64,000 nucleotides of DNA, from positions 1-64,000 of the forward strand of contig CAYUVF010000009.1 in NCBI GenBank assembly GCA_964448045.1. The letters are read 5' to 3'. This stretch comes from CAYUVF01 sp964448045 (GTDB taxonomy: Bacteria; Bacteroidota; Rhodothermia; Rhodothermales; Salinibacteraceae). The notes under the pieces were generated by a model, which saw only the letters and a program-made list of their open reading frames with translations, ran no database searches and had not been told where the DNA came from. Of the stretch, positions 51,468 through 58,881 are shown piece after piece; position 1 is the first letter of the stretch, and every line of letters starts with the position of its first letter. The translations under genes were made by a program, and so were the position numbers.

Positions 51468-52682
51468 CTACTGATCTCGCAGCCAGTTGATCGGGTCCAC
51501 CGAGGCGTTGGTGTTCATGTCGAATACGGCGAAGAAGACGCCGGCCCCGCGAGGCTCCGACTCCGTCCCGGCGCGTCCAAGGACCTGTCCGGCCCCGACG
51601 TTGTCGCCTTCCGAGACGTAGAGCATCGAGAAGTTGCTGTAGACGGATACGTAATCGCCGTGGCGAACGACGAGATACGTGCCGTACCCCGGCACGAAGT
51701 CGATCCCAGTTACGGTGCCGTCGAAGATGCAGCGGACCTCCTCCTGCGGATTCGTGGCGATGAGGATGCCGGGCTGATGCGTCGTCGTGCCGTAATCCGA
51801 GGTCTGTTCGCCGTACGATTCGATCACGACACCCTCGGCCGGCCACGGAAGGCGCCCCTGGTTCTGCTCAAAAGAAGCGGACAGGTTTGCGTACTCTTCG
51901 CGCGTGCGAGGGCTTGCTTCGCGCTCGGTGCGTGCAGTTTCCGCAGCGATCATGCGGCGAATCTGCGACTCCAGCTGTTGCGCGGCCGAGCGCTTTCGCT
52001 CGATCTCTTCCTTCAGTGAGCTGCGTTGGGCGCGCAACTCGCTGACCAACTGTTGCCGCTCGTTGCGGAGGCTCCGCAGGCGGTGCTGCTCGGCTTCGAC
52101 CTCTGCGAGCAATTGTTTGGTGCGCGCCTCGGTGGAGTCGAGGGCGGCCTGCCGGGCCTGCAGCGCTGACGACGCCGCGCGGATGTCCGAGAGCTTGCCG
52201 CGGCGCTCTTCGGCGAAGCGGTGGAGGTAGCGAGCGCGAATCAGCATCTGGTTGATCGACTGGGCCGCCAGAATCAGCCCAATGTCATGCAGTCGCCCGT
52301 ACATGTAGGCGTGGGTGGCCCGGTTCTGGTATTCGCTTTTGAGCTCGTCGAGGCGCTCACGCATGGAGGTAAGCGACTGGCGGAGCGAGTCGCGTTCGAG
52401 GCGCAGCTGCCGCATGCGGCGCTCGTAGGTGGCGGCCAGCTCCTCGCGTAGGGCAATCTCCCGCTTTACCTGTTCGAGGTTTTCCCGCGAGGCTTCTTCG
52501 GCCTCGGCGGTTTCGCTGAGGCGGGCGCGGTCCTGCTCGATCTGCTCCCGAAGGCTTTCGAGGCGCCGTTCGGTCGCGGCCCGCTCGCTGTCGGGCGGGG
52601 CCTGCGCGTGAGCGGGGGCCCGTCCGCCCATCAGCAGGGCGATCATGAGCGCGGTGAGTACGTGCGGGGCGAGGGTGCGCAT
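51468..52682 (-). CDS. EnvC-like M23-fold murein hydrolase activator
   Basis: 404 residues. Signal peptide to about residue 26, then a long coiled coil (residues 30-260, rich in RAATERRLESLREQIEQ-type heptads), then an M23/LytM domain (GTVTGIDFVPGYGTYLVVRHG, YSNFSMLYVSEGDNVGAGQVLG). Canonical zinc ligands are missing: YAHLS is YSNFS and the final LHFE is FFAVFD. So it probably activates amidases rather than cutting peptidoglycan. Confidence 0.85.
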   Translation of the reverse strand: MRTLAPHVLTALMIALLMGGRAPAHAQAPPDSERAATERRLESLREQIEQDRARLSETAEAEEASRENLEQVKREIALREELAATYERRMRQLRLERDSLRQSLTSMRERLDELKSEYQNRATHAYMYGRLHDIGLILAAQSINQMLIRARYLHRFAEERRGKLSDIRAASSALQARQAALDSTEARTKQLLAEVEAEQHRLRSLRNERQQLVSELRAQRSSLKEEIERKRSAAQQLESQIRRMIAAETARTEREASPRTREEYANLSASFEQNQGRLPWPAEGVVIESYGEQTSDYGTTTHQPGILIATNPQEEVRCIFDGTVTGIDFVPGYGTYLVVRHGDYVSVYSNFSMLYVSEGDNVGAGQVLGRAGTESEPRGAGVFFAVFDMNTNASVDPINWLRDQ

Positions 52683-52685
52683 GGC

Positions 52686-53495
52686 CTATCGACCGCTGTG
52701 TTGAAGGGGAGTGATGCGCGAGACGCCGGGGCCAACATCGAGGTCGAACGAAAGCGCCCCTGGATTCAGGTCTACGCTGCGGTAATACAGCGACGCGGTG
52801 GCGTTGTCCTGCGGGCGCCGGAGCGTCACCTTTCGGGGTAGTGTCACGCCGTCGACGGTGGTGAAGTCATCGAACGTACGCGCTTCAATGATCGTGCCAT
52901 TGGCGGTGCGCTGCTCGTAGCGAACCACGCGCCAGAGCGTGGGATCGATGGTAAAGGTGCGCTGGTAATCCGGGCCGTGCAGATAGTAGTACGCATCATC
53001 GGCCTCGACCTGCCAGGATACGGCCGACGCAGGGGCCACGACCCCGAGCAGGTTGTCGAAGATATCGCGGGTGGTGACCAGGAAAGGGAGCCGGGACTGC
53101 GCGTGTTCGAGGTGGCCGTAAGCCAGTTGCTTGTTGATGCGGTCGTAGACGAAGAAGCTGTCGGGTGTGACGAGGATGCGCGCGGCTTCTACGCCCATAC
53201 CCGGACTGAGGCTCATGTACAACGAGTCGCTGCGGCGCTGCCGGATGGTGGCATTAAACTGGCCGTTGCGCTGCGGCGTATCCATCGAAAGCCGCGCTTT
53301 GGCCGCAAACGCTGTGATCGAATCGGCGCTGAGGACGATGTTCTGGCGGATTTGCGGCGCCGTGTGGCTGGGGAAGGCGGCGGGGGCCGATCCACGCGAC
53401 GCCTCGGAGCCGGAGCATCCGCTGAAGAGAAGCACCGCCGCGGTCAGCAGGGCTGATGTCATCAGCGTGCGAAAAGCGTAGGGCATAGAGGTCAT
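52686..53495 (-). CDS. DUF4292 lipoprotein
   Basis: 269 residues from ATG 53495 (MTSMPYAF). Lipobox FSGC. The mature part is a LolA/LolB-like beta half-barrel (RLSMDTPQRNGQFNATIRQRRSDSLYMSLSPGMGVEAARILVTPD), matching the DUF4292 family of Bacteroidota. It adjoins the EnvC-like gene three bases away and the TPR gene upstream, all on the minus strand, an envelope-biogenesis set. Confidence 0.85.
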   Translation of the reverse strand: MTSMPYAFRTLMTSALLTAAVLLFSGCSGSEASRGSAPAAFPSHTAPQIRQNIVLSADSITAFAAKARLSMDTPQRNGQFNATIRQRRSDSLYMSLSPGMGVEAARILVTPDSFFVYDRINKQLAYGHLEHAQSRLPFLVTTRDIFDNLLGVVAPASAVSWQVEADDAYYYLHGPDYQRTFTIDPTLWRVVRYEQRTANGTIIEARTFDDFTTVDGVTLPRKVTLRRPQDNATASLYYRSVDLNPGALSFDLDVGPGVSRITPLQHSGR

Positions 53496-53536
53496 GGTTG
53501 AGCCGATCGATTCGGACGAGGAGGGAACGGGGGGCG

Positions 53537-55285
53537 CTAATCGGGGAGGTTCGACGCCGCGTCGAGCTTTTGTTGGACAGACTCTCGGTCGGGGGCGCGG
53601 TCGAGCGCCTCGCGCCAGTAGGTGCGCGCCTGGTCGTCGTTGCCCAGCGCGTCGTGCACATCGCCCAGATGTTCGTACATGGTCGGGCTGGCGCGGCCGG
53701 TGTCGATCGCCTGCTCGATCCACTTGAGCGCCTGCTCCGGGGCATCCCGCTGGAAATAGACCCAGCCGAGCGTATCTAAGAACGAGGCATTTTGAGGTGC
53801 CAGCTCCACGGCCCGCTGGGCCAGCTCCAGGGCCCGGTTCAGTCGCACGCCCCGCTCAGCGAGGCTGTACGCATAGTTGTTGAGAGCGAGCATCAGCGTC
53901 GAATCGGCGGCGAGGGCCTGCTCGTAGTAGCGGTCGGAGGCCTCGTGGTTGGTCTGGCGGCTGTGCAGAAGCCCGAGTGCTGCACTGAAGCGCGCCCGCT
54001 GATCGGTGGCATCGGCGTCGAGCAGGTCGAGCGCTTCCGTGAAGCGATCGATGGCGGATGCGTTCTGATTTGACTCCATCAGCGCGTAGGCCGAGACGCG
54101 CACCAGCGGGAGCTGACCGGGAAACAGAAGCAGCCCCTCCTCGGCCACCTCGGCAGCGCGCTCAGGGGCGCCCGCCTGCAGATACGCCGTCGCGGCACGG
54201 GTCCAGCGTTCCGGTGCCCGCGGATTCTGATCAAGCGCTCGCGTCAGCAGATCGCCCGCTTTAGCGTACGCGCCTTCCTGAAACCGAATTGCTCCCAGCA
54301 TGCGAAGCGCGGCTTCGTTCGTGGCATCGCGTTCGAGCGCCCGTTCGAGCAGCTGCACGGCGGAGGCGGCTGCGCTGGAGTCCCGGCGGGCGCGTTGGTA
54401 GAACGGCCGCGCTCGCTGCACCAATTGCTGTGCCGAGGCGTTCTCGACATCCAGCACCCGGTCCCAGAGCCGGTCCGCCTTCTCCGGCTGATCCGTCGCG
54501 CGGTACAGCTTGGTCAGTGCGAGGGCCGTCTGCGTATCATTTGGTGCCGATTCCAGCACCTGCTCGTACGCCGAGATCGCTTCACTCGTCGCGCCCTGCT
54601 CCGCATAAAAGGCGGCCAGTTCGCGGCGGAAGTACGGCTCATTCGGCTGGAGGTTGACCAGCGCCTGAAGGGTGGTGCGGATACCATTGGCATCGTCGAT
54701 GCGCCGGTACAGACGCAGCAGCTTCAAGTACGTGCGGGGCGAAGCGCCATTGCGGTCGATGAGCTGCTGGTAGACCTCGATCGCCGCGCGGGGCTGACCC
54801 GTGTCGGCGAGCAGAGTCGCCAGCGACTGATACGCCTCGGTCGTCTTCGGGGCAGCATCGATCAGCGAGCGGTACTGCTTCAGGGCGGCCTCCGTCGCAT
54901 TGGCATCCCGATACAGCTCGGCCAGCTGGAGTGCGTAATGCGGATTTTGGGGGGCGGCGCGGTGGGCCTGCTCGGCGTAAAAGATGGCGGTCTCCTGCTC
55001 GCCGCGCTCGGCTTGCGCCTCCGCCAGGGCCGCCAGGATGGCTGCCTGCTGGGGCGCTTGCTCCAGCGCGCGTTCGTAGAGAGCGATGGCGCGGTCGTGC
55101 TCGTTCAGATGCGCGTGGGTCAGGCCCCGGACGAACAGGCGCTGGGCCTCCGCAGAGACGGCAGACGAATCCAGTGGGGCGGGCGATTGCGCATGGCCAG
55201 GACCTACCGTTCCGGCCCACAGAGCTGCCATCAGGAGGGTCCCTAAACCGAGCCGGAGAGGGAACTGCTGGGCCAGAGGGCGCAT
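53537..55285 (-). CDS. Secreted tetratricopeptide repeat protein
   Basis: 582 residues from ATG 55285 with a signal peptide ending GPGHAQ. More than twelve TPR units run through the sequence (for example HDRAIALYERALEQAPQQAAILAALAEAQ and DAPEQALKWIEQAIDTGRASPTMYEHLGDVHDALG). A periplasmic scaffold or assembly protein is likely. Same-strand neighbour of the DUF4292 lipoprotein gene, separated by 41 bases. Confidence 0.9.
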   Translation of the reverse strand: MRPLAQQFPLRLGLGTLLMAALWAGTVGPGHAQSPAPLDSSAVSAEAQRLFVRGLTHAHLNEHDRAIALYERALEQAPQQAAILAALAEAQAERGEQETAIFYAEQAHRAAPQNPHYALQLAELYRDANATEAALKQYRSLIDAAPKTTEAYQSLATLLADTGQPRAAIEVYQQLIDRNGASPRTYLKLLRLYRRIDDANGIRTTLQALVNLQPNEPYFRRELAAFYAEQGATSEAISAYEQVLESAPNDTQTALALTKLYRATDQPEKADRLWDRVLDVENASAQQLVQRARPFYQRARRDSSAAASAVQLLERALERDATNEAALRMLGAIRFQEGAYAKAGDLLTRALDQNPRAPERWTRAATAYLQAGAPERAAEVAEEGLLLFPGQLPLVRVSAYALMESNQNASAIDRFTEALDLLDADATDQRARFSAALGLLHSRQTNHEASDRYYEQALAADSTLMLALNNYAYSLAERGVRLNRALELAQRAVELAPQNASFLDTLGWVYFQRDAPEQALKWIEQAIDTGRASPTMYEHLGDVHDALGNDDQARTYWREALDRAPDRESVQQKLDAASNLPD

Positions 55286-55673
55286 GGGCCGCAAGGGAGC
55301 AATAATCACAGGCGGTGACGAGGCGAAAACGGAAGGCTGCAAACGGAGGTTTCAGCGCAAGGGCAGCTTCTTCAGGACATCAGCGTGCCGATGGAACGCT
55401 GGTGCCGGTGCTTTTCGTGCCTGGCGGTTTGCGTTATCCGTTAATAATCGTGTAATTATAAGCGGAATGTGCGGGTATTGGCGCCGTAAATTGGCCGCTA
55501 TCCTATTGAACATTCCGAAGGGTGGTCGTTTCTATTCGCCCAACTCGTTCTATGTTCGGCGCGCCGGGCCACACAATCCATTTTGCCGGGCCGCGCCGGC
55601 GTCATCTTGGAGGATCAGCGGGCGCTTCGCCCCCCGTTAACTGCCGCTTTTTTACGGATTAACACCCACGCCC
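55286..55673. other. Divergent intergenic stretch
   Basis: No gene supported. About 388 bases between the TPR gene (minus) and the ligase-CBS gene (plus). The AT-rich part near 55438-55465 may hold promoters; no other structure seen. Confidence 0.5.
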
Positions 55674-57632
55674 ATGGGCAAGCACGACGTAAGCAAACAA
55701 ACCGATGAAGCTGCGCTCCGGGAGTTCACGCATCACCTGATTCAAGATGTGCGAGCGCTGGAGCACATGTTGGATAAGGACATGTTCGAGGAAGGCGTGC
55801 GGCGCATCGGGGCCGAGCAGGAGATGTTTCTGGTCGATCACCGCTACCGACCGGCGCCGATCATCGATGACGTGTTGGAGCTCAACTCGGATGAGCGGAT
55901 TGTCACGGAGCTGACGCGCTTCAATCTGGAGTTCAACATGGACCCGCTGCTCTTCGGGAAGGGCTGTTTCAGCGAGATGGAGCGCCGCACCGACGAGCTC
56001 ATGGCCGAAGTGCGCCGGATGGTCAATGAAGTCGGCGGCGAGCCGATCCTGACTGGCATTCTTCAGACGATCCAGCTCTCCGAGCTCACGCTGGATTATA
56101 TGACCGCGCGTCCCCGCTACTACGCGCTGAACGACGCCATTTCGCGACTGCGCGGTGGGCCCGGACAGTTCCAGATCCGCGGGGTAGACGAGCTCTTCAT
56201 GAAGCATGATACGATCATGCTGGAGGGTTGCAATACGAGCTTCCAGACGCACTTCCAGGTCACCCCTGACGAGTTTCCGCGCTTCTACAACTTTGCGCAG
56301 ACCGTGGCGGCGCCGTGCTTGGCCTGTGCGACCAATTCACCGCTGCTCTTCGGCAAGCGACTTTGGCGGGAGACGCGCATCGCGCTGTTCGAGCAGGCGG
56401 TCGACACGCGCAGCAGCAACCTCTATCTGCGAGAGATGAGCCCGCGGGTTCACTTTGGGAGCGGCTGGGTGGAGAACTCAGTCACAGAAATTTTCAAAGA
56501 AGATATCTCGCGCTTCCGCGTGCTGATCACGACGGACATCAGCGAGGACCCGTTCGAGCGGCTGGAGCAGGGAGAGAGCCCGAAGCTGGAGGCCCTGCAG
56601 CTCCACAACGGCACCGTTTACCGGTGGAACCGGGCCTGCTATGGCATCACCGAAGGCAAGCCGCACCTGCGTATCGAGAACCGCATCCTGCCTTCCGGTC
56701 CCACCGTAACCGACGAGGTCGCCAACGCAGCGTTCTGGTACGGCCTCGTCAGCGGGCTCGCCGGCCGCCACGAGAGCATCGCCGACGTCATGAACTTTGA
56801 CGATGTCAAGAGCAATTTCATCGCAGCTGCACGTAACGGACTCGCCTCGCAGTTTACCTGGTTCGACGGCGAACAGCGGCCGGCCCACGAACTCATATTG
56901 AACGATCTCATTCCGCTGGCTGAGGAGGGACTACGCGACTCGGGGATCGATGAACAGGACATCGAAACATACCTCGGCATCATTGAAGAGCGCGTGCGTT
57001 CACGGCAGACCGGAGCACAGTGGCAGCTCGATTCGCTGACGCAGATGGACCCCTCCGCCACCCGCGCCGAGCGGTTGGCGGCCCTCGTCCGGGGCATGGT
57101 CGAGCGGCAGAAGACAGGCGAGCCGGTCCACACCTGGTCGCTGGCCACGATGAGGGACTCGCGCCCCTCCGCCAGCATGCAGAACTCGCGCGTGGAAGAT
57201 TACATGACGACGGATCTGTTCACCGTCCACGAGCAGGAAACCGTCGAGTTTGTCGCCTACCTGATGGACTGGCAGCGCATCCGCCATGTGCTCGTCGAAG
57301 ACAACCAGCACGGGCTCGTCGGGCTCGTCAGCCATCGCAGTTTGCTTCGCCACATGGCCAAGCGCGACGAGGTGCCGCGTGGGGGCGTGCCCGTTGGCGA
57401 TATCATGATTGGCGACCCGGTTGCCATTCCGCCCGATATGCCGACCACCGACGCCATTAAGCTGATGCGGAAGGAGCAGATCGGAGCGCTTCCGGTCGTG
57501 CGCGAGGGGCAGCTCGTCGGCATCATCACAGAGAGCGACTTCATCGAAATCGCGGGGCAGTTGCTCGATGAAAACCTCGAGGACTACTCCTTCGACGATC
57601 ACCCCGAGGCGCCGCCCAACGCGTCGTCGTAA
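55674..57632 (+). CDS. Glutamate-cysteine ligase family (GCS2) protein fused to two CBS domains
   Basis: 652 residues. Residues 1 to about 490 match the GCS2 ATP-grasp-like family: RRIGAEQEMFLVD (43-55), ELTRFNLEFNMDP, HFQVTPDEFPRFYN, LRIENRILPSGPTVTDE. CBS 1 spans about 505-562 (VEDYMTTDLFTVHEQETVEF) and CBS 2 about 573-632 (VGDIMIGDPVAIPPDMPTTDAIKLM, with GIITESDF). GCS2 enzymes ligate glutamate to an amine or cysteine; the CBS pair would sense adenylates. Glutathione synthesis cannot be assumed without a gshB nearby. Confidence 0.88.
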   Translation: MGKHDVSKQTDEAALREFTHHLIQDVRALEHMLDKDMFEEGVRRIGAEQEMFLVDHRYRPAPIIDDVLELNSDERIVTELTRFNLEFNMDPLLFGKGCFSEMERRTDELMAEVRRMVNEVGGEPILTGILQTIQLSELTLDYMTARPRYYALNDAISRLRGGPGQFQIRGVDELFMKHDTIMLEGCNTSFQTHFQVTPDEFPRFYNFAQTVAAPCLACATNSPLLFGKRLWRETRIALFEQAVDTRSSNLYLREMSPRVHFGSGWVENSVTEIFKEDISRFRVLITTDISEDPFERLEQGESPKLEALQLHNGTVYRWNRACYGITEGKPHLRIENRILPSGPTVTDEVANAAFWYGLVSGLAGRHESIADVMNFDDVKSNFIAAARNGLASQFTWFDGEQRPAHELILNDLIPLAEEGLRDSGIDEQDIETYLGIIEERVRSRQTGAQWQLDSLTQMDPSATRAERLAALVRGMVERQKTGEPVHTWSLATMRDSRPSASMQNSRVEDYMTTDLFTVHEQETVEFVAYLMDWQRIRHVLVEDNQHGLVGLVSHRSLLRHMAKRDEVPRGGVPVGDIMIGDPVAIPPDMPTTDAIKLMRKEQIGALPVVREGQLVGIITESDFIEIAGQLLDENLEDYSFDDHPEAPPNASS

Positions 57633-57766
57633 CGGCCATCGCGCGTGGAACGCCGGGCGGGCTCAACGGTGAGAAGTAACGCCGCGTGGGCGGTTCCGCT
57701 CGCACGCGGCAGGCCCTACCTCTGCATCATCTGCATTTCGCTTGTTTCACCCCACCCCCATTCCCC

Positions 57767-58015
57767 ATGGACGACGAGTACAGAGAACGCACCATCAGCG
57801 GCATGAAAATCGAGATCGACCGGACGATGTGCATCGGATCGGGCAACTGTGTCAATTTGGCCCCGGAGGTGTTTCAACTGGATGAGGAGAACCTGGTCGA
57901 TTTTAACGAGGATACGCCCGATATCGATCAGGATCGGCTGATTGAGGCCTGCAGCCTGTGTCCCGTCGATGCGCTTGGCGTGGTCGACAGCGATGGCGAG
58001 CGCATCGTGCCGTAA
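57767..58015 (+). CDS. Single-cluster ferredoxin, 3Fe-4S/4Fe-4S type
   Basis: 82 residues from ATG 57767. MKIEIDRTMCIGSGNCVNLAPEVFQLD with CX5C, then IEACSLCPVDALGVVD, fits the actinobacterial-style [3Fe-4S] ferredoxins. The N-terminal 12 residues (MDDEYRERTISG) precede the core; an internal start at MKIEID is possible. Electron partner unknown. Confidence 0.88.
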   Translation: MDDEYRERTISGMKIEIDRTMCIGSGNCVNLAPEVFQLDEENLVDFNEDTPDIDQDRLIEACSLCPVDALGVVDSDGERIVP

Positions 58016-58050
58016 CGCAGTGCCAACAATTTAGATTAGAGTTGCTCCCG

Positions 58051-58090
58051 CCCCGGTGACTGTTGCGCAGCGCCGGGGTGGTCTTTTTGT
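58051..58090 (+). terminator. Rho-independent terminator after ferredoxin gene
   Basis: CCCCGG and CCGGGG arms (58051-58056 and 58073-58078) around a 16-base loop, followed by GTCTTTTTG. It ends the ferredoxin transcript 36 bases after the stop. Confidence 0.7.
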
Positions 58091-58099
58091 GGCTACTTG

Positions 58100-58192
58100 T
58101 TACGTCTGCCGCCGAAACCATGCGACGAGCACGCCGACGAGTAGACCCGCCAGGAAAAGGCCGATGTACCAGAAGGGCGATTCCAGGGCCAT
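58100..58192 (-). CDS. 30-residue membrane microprotein
   Basis: MALESPFWYIGLFLAG continuing LLVGVLVAWFRRQT: one hydrophobic helix with a positive C-terminal tail. ATG at 58192, stop at 58100. It follows the DUF1232 gene by 12 bases on the same strand, so co-expression is likely. Too short for confident family assignment. Confidence 0.5.
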   Translation of the reverse strand: MALESPFWYIGLFLAGLLVGVLVAWFRRQT

Positions 58193-58204
58193 AAGACCGA
58201 GGCG

Positions 58205-58708
58205 TCAGGACGACGCGGTAGCGGTACGAGGGGACGGAGAGTGAAGCTGCCGAGGCGGATCCGTCTGCTCCTGGGCGGCTTCCCACGCCTGAAACCGCTC
58301 CAGCTCGCCGCGCACGGCCCGTACGACAGCGGAGACGACCGCCACATCATCGACGAAGCCGATGCCTACGAGCGCATCGGGAATGAGGTCGACGGGCGCA
58401 ACGAAGTAAATCACCGCGCCGGCAATGAGCAGTAACGGCGTCCAAGGCACCCGCTCGTAGGACCGCCGCGCCCACGCGGTCAAAAGCCGCAGGAACGTGC
58501 CGAGATCGTGCCGTGCGGCAGCGAGGGCAGTCGACTGCTGTGCCATTCGGGCATACGCATCCCGCACGAGACGAAGCACACGAAAGCGCCGGCGCAGCAC
58601 GCGACGCGCCCCATTGACCGCGATGCCAAAGGTTGTGCGCTCGCCCGTCCGACCCGACGGCGATGAAGTGGATTCGTGATGGGCGATTGAGGGGCGATCC
58701 GGCGTCAT
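58205..58708 (-). CDS. YkvA-type DUF1232 protein
   Basis: 167 residues. VIYFVAPVDLIPDALVGIGFVDDVAVV is the DUF1232 signature (PxDLIPDxxxxxGxxDD). The N-terminal half is basic and helical. Function unknown. The microprotein gene follows it. Confidence 0.85.
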   Translation of the reverse strand: MTPDRPSIAHHESTSSPSGRTGERTTFGIAVNGARRVLRRRFRVLRLVRDAYARMAQQSTALAAARHDLGTFLRLLTAWARRSYERVPWTPLLLIAGAVIYFVAPVDLIPDALVGIGFVDDVAVVSAVVRAVRGELERFQAWEAAQEQTDPPRQLHSPSPRTATASS

Positions 58709-58881
58709 AAAGTATCGGGGGAGGTGGTAATGGGAGTGGAAGGGTCAAGCCCGGTAGTTACGATGCTAACGGGTGGGACCCTCGATATCAACCCGTCCGC
58801 ATCATTTTGCCTGCAGAAGTGCTGGCTGACTTGTACCTTGCCTGCGAATCCATTGACCACGACCGACCCGCTTCTGGAAGT

